Below are positions 1 through 5,278 of a stretch of 9,948 nucleotides of DNA, piece by piece. The stretch's first letter is position 1. Every line of letters starts with the position of its first letter. Both the position numbers and the translations under genes were made by a program. Origin of the DNA: Methanobacteriota archaeon (GTDB lineage Archaea; Nanobdellota; Nanobdellia; Woesearchaeales; SM23-78). The notes beneath the pieces were generated by a model, which worked only from the letters and a program-made list of their open reading frames with translations, was not told where the DNA came from and searched no databases. The stretch covers positions 1-9,948 of the forward strand of contig DAOWFR010000036.1 in the NCBI GenBank assembly GCA_030637925.1. Direction: 5' to 3'.

Positions 1-333
1 CTTGTGGATGGAGAATATTATATTCCTCTTGATTTCAAGACAAGAGGCTTTGACTTAAAGGAAGACAGCACATCCTATTATCAGAACCAATTAGACTGCT
101 ATGCTTTAATGCTTGAGAAGAATGATTATAAACAACCAGGCTATGCTTATCTTATATATTATATTCCTGTGGAAGTAAAAGAAAAAGGAGAAGTAGAGTT
201 TAAGATACAAGTAGAAAAGATGGAGACTGATTCTAAAAGAGCATATAAAACTTTTAAACAAGCAATAGAATTATTAAAAGAAGAAAAACCTAAACCTAGT
301 TCTGAGTGTGAGTATTGTAGGTATAGAGAATAA
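1..333 (+). CDS. PD-(D/E)XK nuclease family protein, 3' part
   Basis: The reading frame is open to the first base, so the N-terminal part lies outside the window; the GTG at position 4 is probably not the start because a complete nuclease core needs residues upstream of it. Visible are the core DFK motif (LDFKTRG, the D-x-K part of the active site), a following QNQLDCYALML helix that matches the QxxxY motif of RecB/Cas4-type nucleases, and a C-terminal CEYCRY segment resembling the Cys pair that helps hold an Fe-S cluster in Cas4/AddB-like enzymes. The family cleaves or processes DNA using metal ions. Only two clustered Cys are visible, no cas genes are nearby, and the N-terminal half is missing, so it should not be called Cas4. 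It converges on the next gene with an 11-bp gap. Confidence 0.75.
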   Translation, partial: LVDGEYYIPLDFKTRGFDLKEDSTSYYQNQLDCYALMLEKNDYKQPGYAYLIYYIPVEVKEKGEVEFKIQVEKMETDSKRAYKTFKQAIELLKEEKPKPSSECEYCRYRE

Positions 334-338
334 CCAAG

Positions 339-344
339 AAAAAA
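339..344 (-). terminator. Oligo-T terminator after the 137-aa gene
   Basis: On the minus strand six T residues follow the TGA stop directly. Archaeal RNA polymerase terminates at oligo-T without needing a hairpin. The convergent nuclease gene ends just before it. Confidence 0.45.
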
Positions 345-758
345 TCATAACTGGGATGCTACTTCTTTCAAGTTTTTAAGAATGTCTTTTTTATTGTGAT
401 TATCTACCCAATTTCTTTTATGACAGTGTTTTAGTAAAGCCTTAACAGCGTTCTCTGTGTAATAAATCCTAATAATACCAAGAATATCATACTTCTGGAT
501 ATCAGAAATATTAACACCTTTCTCCTTAGCTTTCCTATAACTATTAATCTGGTTGCTCTGAAAATGGTAGTGAGGCTTACTATTATTATTCAAGAATTTT
601 GTAACAACCTCTGTTGCAAAGAAGCCCTCATCAGCCATGTACCTAACCAGTTTCTTAGAAAGAATATTCTTTCTCTCAAACATGCCAAACCCACCGCCAA
701 TACTTCTATCTTCCTCTAGTTTTTTAGTAACTTTCTTAATCACATCATCCAACACCAT
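345..758 (-). CDS. Hypothetical protein, member A of a tandem paralogous pair
   Basis: A 137-aa protein of no family I recognise. It is homologous to its upstream neighbour at 815-1225: both begin MV(L/F)DD, and their C-terminal halves share a GV..SDI, G-I-x-R-x-Y-x-TE, H-K and DxLKxLK pattern, with about one third identity over the last 46 or so residues by hand alignment. The ATG at 758 is chosen over an in-frame GTG at 767 because the paralogue starts at the equivalent ATG and has GGG where this GTG would be. The protein is charged, soluble and predicted mostly helical, with no signal peptide or membrane segment. The Y-x-TE-x-x-V segment faintly recalls phage KilA/Bro-type antirepressor modules, but this is too weak to assign. 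A near-identical promoter repeat precedes both copies. Confidence 0.7.
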   Translation of the reverse strand: MVLDDVIKKVTKKLEEDRSIGGGFGMFERKNILSKKLVRYMADEGFFATEVVTKFLNNNSKPHYHFQSNQINSYRKAKEKGVNISDIQKYDILGIIRIYYTENAVKALLKHCHKRNWVDNHNKKDILKNLKEVASQL

Positions 759-770
759 ATACAACACCGT

Positions 771-813
771 GTTATTAGAAATTATAATGTTTATATAAAT
801 ATTCTTGAAAAAC
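771..813 (-). repeat. 43-bp promoter repeat, copy 1
   Basis: This copy matches positions 1238-1280 at 42 of 43 bases; the only difference is A801 versus G1268. It fills almost the whole spacer between the two paralogous genes. On the minus strand it carries a TTTATATAAA core (790-800), an archaeal TATA box about 37 bp before the ATG at 758. A TTC-AA-GAA inverted motif (803-810) lies where the BRE or an operator would be. It probably drives member A. Confidence 0.85.
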
Positions 814-814
814 T

Positions 815-1225
815 TTAGAATCTAATGACTAAATCTTTTAAGTCTTTAAGAACATCATCTTCCTTGTAATCATTTATACGACCTTTTTTATGGTAATTCT
901 CTAATACAGACAAAACTCCTTGCTCAGTTATATAAGTCCTTTTTATTCCTCTATCTTTATTTTTTCTTATATCAGAACTCTCAACACCCATTTTTATGAT
1001 TTGTTTTCTGTTTTGAAGCTGATGCCTTAGGATATGGTCTCCTTTTCTGTATTTATCTGAATTCAAGAGACTTACTACAAGATCTATGGTAAAGAGGTCT
1101 TCTTCAGCTTTTTCTCTGGTTAACTTCTTGGAATCACTACTTCTCCACATAAATAAGTTAGAGCCAGAAGGAATACCTCTAAGATCCTTTATTTCTTTAG
1201 GTTCAGCCGAATCATCAAATACCAT
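815..1225 (-). CDS. Hypothetical protein, member B of a tandem paralogous pair
   Basis: A 136-aa paralogue of the gene at 345-758, with a more divergent N-terminal third (rich in S, G and charged residues, including IPSGSNLFMW) and a better-conserved C-terminal half containing SSDIRKN, RGIKRTYITEQGV and DDVLKDLKDL. No signal peptide, membrane segment or catalytic motif is evident. The gene is bracketed by two copies of the 43-bp promoter repeat: one begins 12 bp upstream of its ATG, the other lies 1 bp beyond its stop. Gene plus repeat form a 467-bp unit, and start-to-repeat spacing is the same in both copies. A tandem duplication followed by coding divergence explains this. Function is unknown; a small DNA-binding or regulatory role is a guess only. 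Confidence 0.7.
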   Translation of the reverse strand: MVFDDSAEPKEIKDLRGIPSGSNLFMWRSSDSKKLTREKAEEDLFTIDLVVSLLNSDKYRKGDHILRHQLQNRKQIIKMGVESSDIRKNKDRGIKRTYITEQGVLSVLENYHKKGRINDYKEDDVLKDLKDLVIRF

Positions 1226-1237
1226 CTATAACCCCGC

Positions 1238-1280
1238 GTTATTAGAAATTATAATGTTTATATAAATGTTCTTGAAAAAC
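1238..1280 (-). repeat. 43-bp promoter repeat, copy 2
   Basis: This is the second copy of the repeat at 771-813. Its TATA core is at 1257-1267, 37 bp before the ATG at 1225 on the minus strand. Because TTTATATAAA is nearly symmetric, the same box could also serve the plus-strand gene starting at 1321, giving a leader of about 30 nt. Confidence 0.85.
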
Positions 1281-1320
1281 AATAAAACATTAATATTCTA
1301 CATGATTTGCTAATACAAAA

Positions 1321-1653
1321 ATGATAATAAACTCAACCTCTTTTCGCTCAATAACCATTGATAACAAAGAGTATCCTTATGATGTCTGGATATTTGTTGA
1401 TGGGAGTATAAAAGAAAGAAACAGGAACCATGAGTTTACAATAGAAGAATTCGAGATAATAACCAAAGGAAACCCTAATATATTAATAATAGGGACAGGG
1501 CAGTATGGTGTGGTACAGATAAAAGAAGAAGTGATAAAAAAAGCAGAGGAGAAAGGTATTGAGTTGGTTATTGATAAAACACCCATAGCAATAAAAAAGT
1601 TTAATGAGTTAAAAGATAAGAAAATAGCAGCAGCAATGCATACTACTTGCTGA
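1321..1653 (+). CDS. Mth938-like domain (DUF498) protein
   Basis: A 110-aa protein matching the Mth938/AAMDC/NDUFAF3-like family along its whole length. The family pattern is clear: SFRSITIDNKEYPYDVWI near the N-terminus (residues 7-24), a VDGSIKER turn, the hallmark LIIGTGQYG loop (residues 55-63), a TP-x-A helix start (87-90) and a C-terminal KIAAAMHTTC (residues 101-110), where relatives commonly read A-A-x-H-x-T-C. The fold is a small alpha/beta domain. Eukaryotic NDUFAF3 helps assemble respiratory complex I, but the role of archaeal stand-alone versions is not established. The length is normal for the single-domain form. It is transcribed alone, possibly from the outward-facing side of the promoter repeat at 1238-1280. 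Confidence 0.88.
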   Translation: MIINSTSFRSITIDNKEYPYDVWIFVDGSIKERNRNHEFTIEEFEIITKGNPNILIIGTGQYGVVQIKEEVIKKAEEKGIELVIDKTPIAIKKFNELKDKKIAAAMHTTC

Positions 1654-1802
1654 CAAGAATGAGAAGCATGCCTTGAGTGTTTATTTTTCTTTAGAAAGTT
1701 TTTTACAGCAATACCTATTATTCACACGAAAATTATTCTTACAATTACGAACCTTTTCCAAAGGCTCCTTACAAATATATAATAAATATTATCAAAACCT
1801 GC

Positions 1803-1994
1803 TTATTCCTTTACAACATTAATAGCTCTTTGGCCTTTGTCTCCTTCTTCAACATCAAACGTGACAGAATCATTTTCCTTTAAAACAACACCTTCTTTAA
1901 GCGCTGATTGATGCACAAAAATCTCTTTTCCGTCATCGCCTGCAATAAATCCAAAGCCTCTCATTGCATTGAAAAATTTTACTTTTCCTTTCAT
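1803..1994 (-). CDS. Cold-shock domain protein (CspA-like)
   Basis: A 63-aa single cold-shock domain, an OB-fold that binds single-stranded RNA or DNA and acts as an RNA chaperone. It has KGKVKFFN at the N-terminus, RNP1 as RGFGFI (residues 12-17) and RNP2 as IFVHQ (25-29), followed by the usual LKEGVVLKENDSVTFDVEEGDKG stretch. An upstream in-frame ATG at 2000 would add two residues, but the AGGAGG Shine-Dalgarno (2002-2007) would then sit almost against it; from the ATG at 1994 the spacing is 7 nt, so 1994 is preferred. This start overlaps the TGA of the zinc-ribbon microprotein (ATGA), which implies translational coupling. Csp proteins are common in bacteria but patchy in archaea, so acquisition by transfer is possible. 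Confidence 0.93.
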   Translation of the reverse strand: MKGKVKFFNAMRGFGFIAGDDGKEIFVHQSALKEGVVLKENDSVTFDVEEGDKGQRAINVVKE

Positions 1995-2119
1995 TTCCAT
2001 TCCTCCTTACTAAATTTTTTTTGACAATCCTTGCAATAATTACTCATCTTTTCTCCTTTGTTAATTAAAAACCTCTTCTTACACAGCCTGCAATATTTAA
2101 CCATCCTATAACCAACCAT
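1991..2119 (-). CDS. Small zinc-ribbon protein upstream of csp
   Basis: A 42-codon frame reading through YCRLCKKRF, then a short basic linker, then YCKDCQKKF. The two CxxC pairs (residues 10/13 and 29/32) are each followed by a K-K/R-F turn, the arrangement of a minimal four-Cys zinc ribbon that could bind nucleic acid or protein. Its TGA overlaps the Csp start codon in an ATGA, and the Csp ribosome-binding site lies inside its last codons, so the two are likely co-translated. An AGGAG at 2131-2135 precedes the ATG at 2119 by 11 nt; the in-frame ATG at 2104 would give 37 aa and keep all four Cys. I infer it is real from the paired Cys motifs and the tight coupling; no family is assigned. Confidence 0.68.
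   Translation of the reverse strand: MVGYRMVKYCRLCKKRFLINKGEKMSNYCKDCQKKFSKEEWK
2001..2008 (-). promoter_or_regulatory. Shine-Dalgarno of csp inside the zinc-ribbon gene
   Basis: The minus strand reads AAGGAGGA here, a strong match to the 16S anti-Shine-Dalgarno. It decides the Csp start: 7 nt to the ATG at 1994, against about 1 nt to the ATG at 2000. Confidence 0.75.
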
Positions 2120-2289
2120 GTTGATAATAACTCCTGAACCTTAAGCCCATCCTCCATTTAAGTACTATCAGAAAAAGCCTTAATGATACTAGGTAAGTAA
2201 CTAAAAACTCTTCCGATATAAGAATAGTATAAGTAAGCCAAGTTTATAAAAGCTTCTATTTTAGAAGATTAATTGGAGTTTGAGGCTTA
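2120..2289 (-). promoter_or_regulatory. Leader/promoter region of the zinc-ribbon-csp operon
   Basis: No convincing gene lies in this stretch. On the minus strand a TTTTATAAAC box (2242-2251) is the best TATA candidate and would give a leader of roughly 100 nt, unusually long for this window; a second TTATATC candidate at about 2215 would shorten it. A short hairpin (CTTCTA-TTT-TAGAAG, 2252-2266) sits just upstream of the first box and may instead belong to the 3' end of the YkgJ-type gene. A weak TATCA/TGATA stem is possible within the leader. Confidence 0.35.
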
Positions 2290-2610
2290 TTATCCCACCT
2301 TCTTTCTCCTTTCCTTTATCTTATCAATCATTATTGTAAATGTTTTACTTTTGGATGTACAAAAGAATTCTCTGCAAGATTTTGGTCTTATTTTATGAAT
2401 AGAACATTTACCATTTTTAAGATATGTGCAACTTCCATCTTTTTTTTGCTCAATTATGTTTGCAGCACACATTTCTGCTTCAATAAAATCATCAACCAAT
2501 CCAAACATTTCGAACTGAGTCTTATATTTACCTGCTTTGTACTCTTCTTCAGTCAAGTTTACTAAGAATAGTTTACAACAGACTCCGCATTCAAGACATT
2601 TATGTACCAT
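2290..2610 (-). CDS. YkgJ-family cysteine-cluster protein
   Basis: A 106-aa protein with the YkgJ (zinc/iron-chelating) layout: an N-terminal CLECGVCC cluster (Cys 5, 8, 11, 12), central Cys 48 and 61, then CSIHKIRPKSCREFFC (Cys 69, 79, 84), including the conserved I-x-x-R-P-x-x-C-R-x-F signature. These Cys are thought to bind Zn or an Fe-S cluster; the biochemical function of the family is poorly defined. The length is near that of the short family members. The ATG at 2610 sits about 25 bp from a TTTTTATAAT box (2631-2640 on the minus strand), so the message is probably leaderless. The basic C-terminal tail (KIKERRKKVG) follows the cluster domain and might contact nucleic acid, which is only a guess. 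Confidence 0.88.
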   Translation of the reverse strand: MVHKCLECGVCCKLFLVNLTEEEYKAGKYKTQFEMFGLVDDFIEAEMCAANIIEQKKDGSCTYLKNGKCSIHKIRPKSCREFFCTSKSKTFTIMIDKIKERRKKVG

Positions 2611-2620
2611 AGAATCTATT

Positions 2621-2640
2621 CTATATTAAAATTATAAAAA
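2621..2640. promoter_or_regulatory. Two back-to-back TATA-like boxes
   Basis: TTTTTATAAT on the minus strand (2631-2640) is correctly placed for a leaderless start of the YkgJ-type gene at 2610. CTATATTAAA on the plus strand (2621-2630) is about 26 bp before the plus-strand ATG at 2651. Confidence 0.45.
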
Positions 2641-2650
2641 TATTACTATT

Positions 2651-2752
2651 ATGTCTGTTCGCCCATACTTCTTACACCCAAAGTACTTGTATGAGTTGGT
2701 TAAGAAAAAACTCTCAGAGGAGAGTGAGCTCCTCATTTCTTTAAATCCTTGA
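2651..2752 (+). CDS. Possible 33-aa small ORF (low confidence)
   Basis: A plus-strand frame MSVRPYFLHPKYLYELVKKK..., 33 codons ending in TGA. In its favour are a protein-like composition, an ATG placed where a leaderless transcript from the TATA-like box at 2621-2630 would start, and an otherwise empty gap. Against it are its small size, no recognised family, and the fact that its second half overlaps the terminator hairpin and the last 20 bases of the tautomerase gene on the opposite strand. It could be chance. Confidence 0.28.
   Translation: MSVRPYFLHPKYLYELVKKKLSEESELLISLNP
2705..2724 (-). terminator. Hairpin plus T-tract terminator of the tautomerase gene
   Basis: On the minus strand a CTCTC-CTCT-GAGAG stem-loop (2724 down to 2711) is followed at once by six T (2710-2705), only 8 bp after the tautomerase stop. 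A competing GAGGAG/CTCCTC stem (2717-2734) overlaps it. Confidence 0.65.
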
Positions 2753-2930
2753 ACTTCTCTGAATGAATTTCTCCTTCTGTGCCCCAGTTATCCATACTAC
2801 TCTCGTGTATTATAACAGTTACTGCGTGCTTTGGTATTCCAATACCTGTAAACACTTCAGTAATCTTCTTTATTACTTCTTTCTTTCTTTCCTTCTCCAT
2901 TGGCCATGATTCTATTATTATGGTTGGCAT
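2733..2930 (-). CDS. 4-oxalocrotonate tautomerase family protein
   Basis: A 65-aa protein beginning Met-Pro, so Met removal would expose the N-terminal proline that is the catalytic base of the tautomerase superfamily. The rest fits the family: MPTIIIESWPMEKERKKEVI (strand, then helix starting with basic residues), KKITEVFTGIGIPKHAVTVIIHE (helix, then second strand) and a DNWGTEG segment matching the common NWG-x-x-G of 4-OT-like proteins. Members work as small homohexamers or dimers that tautomerise keto/enol acids; the physiological substrate here is unknown. A strong GAGGTGAT Shine-Dalgarno lies just upstream. The gene follows the 172-aa gene by 39 bp and is probably its operon partner, and a hairpin/T-tract terminator follows. 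Confidence 0.92.
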   Translation of the reverse strand: MPTIIIESWPMEKERKKEVIKKITEVFTGIGIPKHAVTVIIHESSMDNWGTEGEIHSEKFKDLKK

Positions 2931-2933
2931 TTT

Positions 2934-2941
2934 ATCACCTC
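2934..2941 (-). promoter_or_regulatory. Strong Shine-Dalgarno of the tautomerase gene
   Basis: The minus strand reads GAGGTGAT followed by AAA and the ATG at 2930. This is an extended match to the archaeal 16S 3' end and contrasts with the leaderless first genes of operons in this window. Confidence 0.75.
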
Positions 2942-2969
2942 TTATAACAAGTATTCTTTTTGTTCTTAT

Positions 2970-3488
2970 TTATTCTTTTATCTTTTTATCTGTAATAGCT
3001 GGTAGGCTCAGGGTTGTGTCGCTCTTGCTATCAGGATTTTTTTGTGTGTAAGCATCTACCCCTTTCACCATTTTCCTAATTATCTTATCTGTAAGCTTTC
3101 TTTTATAAGAAGCATCTCCTATGTTCTCAAAAGGCCTTATTATTATCTTTCTTATTTCCATGATTTCTGAACCTTTTTTCTTATCAGTTTTAATTCCAAG
3201 GAGTTCATCTTCTCTAACAATCACATACGCTTCTGATGTGTAATCCTCTACATTTGAAGATAATTCTTCCTCAAGACTCTTTAAATCAGACTCACAACCC
3301 TCCTTACCCTTCTTAAATTCATAAATTATGTGTGCCTCATGCTTCTCAGGATCATCACTTGAGTAGTCTCCTCCAAAGCTCATAATAACTGTGATATATT
3401 TGAGTTTATTCAGCTTTGAAACTAGGAGTTTGATTTTCTCATTATCCTCTCTGATTTTTTCTTCCAGTGACTCATTATCTTTTTCCAT
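2970..3488 (-). CDS. Hypothetical protein with N-terminal coiled coil
   Basis: A 172-aa protein of no family I recognise. Residues 3-30 (highly charged E/K with regularly spaced I/L) look like a coiled coil. A central region (about 30-110) alternates beta-like stretches (KYITVIMSFGGDY, AHIIYEFKKG, EAYVIVREDELLGI) with a second charged helix (SDLKSLEEEL), and a basic segment follows (KIIIRPFENIGDASYKRKLTDKIIRKMVKG). There is no signal peptide, membrane helix or Cys/His metal site. A TTTATAAAT box (3511-3520) lies about 27 bp before the ATG, predicting a leaderless transcript. It precedes the tautomerase gene, but nothing in the sequence suggests a joint pathway. Confidence 0.75.
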   Translation of the reverse strand: MEKDNESLEEKIREDNEKIKLLVSKLNKLKYITVIMSFGGDYSSDDPEKHEAHIIYEFKKGKEGCESDLKSLEEELSSNVEDYTSEAYVIVREDELLGIKTDKKKGSEIMEIRKIIIRPFENIGDASYKRKLTDKIIRKMVKGVDAYTQKNPDSKSDTTLSLPAITDKKIKE

Positions 3489-3510
3489 CTTAGAAGGGTA
3501 AGCATATTCT

Positions 3511-3520
3511 ATTTATAAAT
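3511..3520 (-). promoter_or_regulatory. TATA box of the 172-aa gene
   Basis: ATTTATAAAT is centred about 27 bp upstream of the ATG at 3488, which places transcription start essentially at the start codon. Confidence 0.6.
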
Positions 3521-3608
3521 CTAATTCCTCTTTAGAAATCATTATCCTGTTTCTTAGCGGGTCTGCTAATTTCTTTACATCCTCTTTCTTCTTAATTACA
3601 GGCAAAAA

Positions 3609-3618
3609 CTTTTTATAC
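3609..3618 (+). promoter_or_regulatory. TATA box of pyrB
   Basis: CTTTTTATAC is centred about 32 bp before the pyrB ATG at 3646. The start should fall within a few bases of the ATG. No Shine-Dalgarno is present, in line with a leaderless or nearly leaderless message. Confidence 0.6.
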
Positions 3619-3645
3619 TCACTGCTTTTTCCTTATTTTTTAGTT

Positions 3646-4575
3646 ATGAAACTAAACCATGTTATAAGCACAAAACAATTCTTAGACCTTTCTTTCCTGG
3701 ATAAACTATTCAGGCTTGCTGATGAGATGCAAGAGAATGATAAAAATAATAATTTACCCTCTCCTTTGAAAGACAAGGTATTGGCTGCTGTGTTCTATGA
3801 GCCCAGCACAAGGACCAGGTTTTCCTTTGAAAGTGCCATGTACAAGCTTGGAGGGGGAGTAATAACAACAGAAAGTGCTTCTCATTTCTCCTCTGCTATT
3901 AAAGGAGAATCATTAAGTGATTCAATAAAAGTCATAAGCAGCTATGCAGATGTTATTGTGCTAAGGCATCCTAAGAAAGGCTCTGCAAAGCTTGCTTCCC
4001 AAGTATCAGATGTTCCTATAATCAATGCTGGTGATGGAACAGGGGAGCACCCAACCCAGGCATTACTAGACCTTTACACAATTGAGAAAGAGCTTGGGCA
4101 TCTTGATAATCTAAGAGTATCTTTAGTAGGCGACTTATTGAATGGCAGAACAATCCACTCCTTGCTAATCCTTCTCTCACTCTACAAGAACATCAAGTTC
4201 TTTTTTGTATCCCCACCACAACTAGCCCTTCCACGAGAATATAAAGAACACCTGAAAAAGAAAAGAATAGATTTTAAAGAAGTAACAGATATTAATGAAG
4301 TACTGGATAAAACAGATGTTCTCTACATGACAAGAGTCCAGAAAGAGCGTTTTAAATCAGAGTATGAGTATCAAAAGCTAAAGAATGCTTATGTACTTGA
4401 CAAGAAAACCCTGCAAAAGCTTAATAAGAACGCTATTATAATGCATCCATTGCCAAGAGTAACAGAGATATCCATAGAAGTAGATAGTGACAAGAGAGCT
4501 GCTTATTTCAGGCAGGCAAAGAATGGCTTGTACATAAGAATGGCTCTTCTGAAGATGATACTTGAAGGGGAATAA
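3646..4575 (+). CDS. pyrB: Aspartate carbamoyltransferase, catalytic subunit
   Basis: A 309-aa enzyme joining carbamoyl phosphate and L-aspartate to form N-carbamoyl-L-aspartate, the committed step of pyrimidine synthesis, in the cytoplasm. The carbamoyl-phosphate loop STRTR is at residues 54-58, the mobile loop lysine at 86 (IKGES), RHP at 107-109, HPTQ at 135-138, the GRTIHS segment after 166, the aspartate-site TRVQKER at 229-235, and HPLPR at 267-271 followed by the typical E-I-x-x-x-V-D and R-x-A-x-YF-x-Q ending. Length is normal. All key residues are present, so it should be active as a trimer. The regulatory subunit gene pyrI, often adjacent in archaea, is not downstream: the next gene is convergent after 7 bp. 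It may lie elsewhere or be absent. Confidence 0.98.
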   Translation: MKLNHVISTKQFLDLSFLDKLFRLADEMQENDKNNNLPSPLKDKVLAAVFYEPSTRTRFSFESAMYKLGGGVITTESASHFSSAIKGESLSDSIKVISSYADVIVLRHPKKGSAKLASQVSDVPIINAGDGTGEHPTQALLDLYTIEKELGHLDNLRVSLVGDLLNGRTIHSLLILLSLYKNIKFFFVSPPQLALPREYKEHLKKKRIDFKEVTDINEVLDKTDVLYMTRVQKERFKSEYEYQKLKNAYVLDKKTLQKLNKNAIIMHPLPRVTEISIEVDSDKRAAYFRQAKNGLYIRMALLKMILEGE

Positions 4576-4582
4576 TTCCTAC

Positions 4583-5263
4583 TCAAAACCACCAGAAACC
4601 TCTTCTTTTCCTAGGCTTAAACACGCTCTTAATCCTTTTTCTCTTTAAGAATCTTTCAAGCTTTTTCTCAATCTCAGGATTATCAAATTCCTTTTCTTTC
4701 TTACGAAACTTACTTGTATGATGGTAACTCCTACCATTCCTTGTATGAAACTTGTGCTTTTTATGCAGTAACTCATGGTACATGATATAATCAAGCAATT
4801 CCTTATCCTCTTCAAACACTTTAGAAATAATCACAGAATTAGAGCCATACTCATAACTTCCAAGCTTAGAAAAACTATTACTCCCCCATCTAAGATTAGG
4901 CTTGTCAATAAAACCATTAAAGTATTTCTCATTAACACGATTAAAACTCTCTTCTAATACACTATCGCTTTCTTTAACCTCTGAATAATCACCAACAGTT
5001 TTAATAAAGTTATTATACAAGTCAATATTCAAGGTTTTTTTCTTTTCCTTGTAAATTTTCAATAATAATGATTGTATTAAACCAATTTTTATCTCATTAC
5101 TCACCTTTTTCCATTCATAAGATAAATTAAATATCATAGAATAAGCAGTATACCTCACATTAGCATTGTAAGGATTAAAAGCACGAGAATACTTAACAAC
5201 TAATTTTTTATTCAATTTTTTATTAGGAAACAATTCCAGAAAAGTTTTTTCAGCAAGGTTCAT
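4583..5263 (-). CDS. SprT-like zinc metalloprotease-type protein
   Basis: A 226-aa protein. Residues 1-95 form a helical, basic N-terminal region of unknown role. From about residue 100 a SprT-like domain follows: SVLEESFNRVNEKYFNGFI, a short strand with LRWGS, SNSVIISKVF, then the zinc-binding helix YHELLHKKH with HExxH at 163-167 and later histidines H181/H182 (SYHHTSKF) as candidate third ligand. The tail (about 200-226) is very basic and aromatic (KRKRIKSVFKPRKRRGFWWF), suggesting nucleic-acid contact. SPRTN/SprT proteins cleave DNA-protein crosslinks, but many archaeal SprT-like proteins are uncharacterised, so the activity is inferred. It is the last gene of the aRF1 operon, 15 bp after the TIM-barrel gene and 7 bp from convergent pyrB. 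Confidence 0.82.
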   Translation of the reverse strand: MNLAEKTFLELFPNKKLNKKLVVKYSRAFNPYNANVRYTAYSMIFNLSYEWKKVSNEIKIGLIQSLLLKIYKEKKKTLNIDLYNNFIKTVGDYSEVKESDSVLEESFNRVNEKYFNGFIDKPNLRWGSNSFSKLGSYEYGSNSVIISKVFEEDKELLDYIMYHELLHKKHKFHTRNGRSYHHTSKFRKKEKEFDNPEIEKKLERFLKRKRIKSVFKPRKRRGFWWF

Positions 5264-5278
5264 TTTAATAATCTGTAT

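Noticed and set aside
1..333. Calling the first gene Cas4
   Set aside because: Only one Cys pair is seen, the N-terminal half is absent, and neither a CRISPR array nor a cas neighbour exists in the window.
759..767. GTG start at 767 for the 137-aa gene
   Set aside because: The paralogue has GGG at the equivalent place and starts at the matching ATG, so ATG 758 is the supported start.
771..1280. Two-unit CRISPR array or insertion-sequence ends
   Set aside because: There are only two direct copies 467 bp apart with a gene between them, positioned exactly as promoters. No transposase or inverted termini are present.
1377..1586. Minus-strand open frame of 69 aa
   Set aside because: It lies entirely inside the well-supported Mth938-like gene on the other strand and has a low-complexity hydrophobic/Ser composition typical of an antisense shadow.
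2779..3051. Plus-strand open frame of 90 aa with hydrophobic stretches
   Set aside because: It is antisense to the tautomerase and the end of the 172-aa gene. Its apparent membrane character comes from reading A-rich Lys/Glu codons backwards.
4775..4957. Plus-strand open frame of 60 aa
   Set aside because: It is antisense to the zinc-site region of the SprT-like gene, with no independent support.
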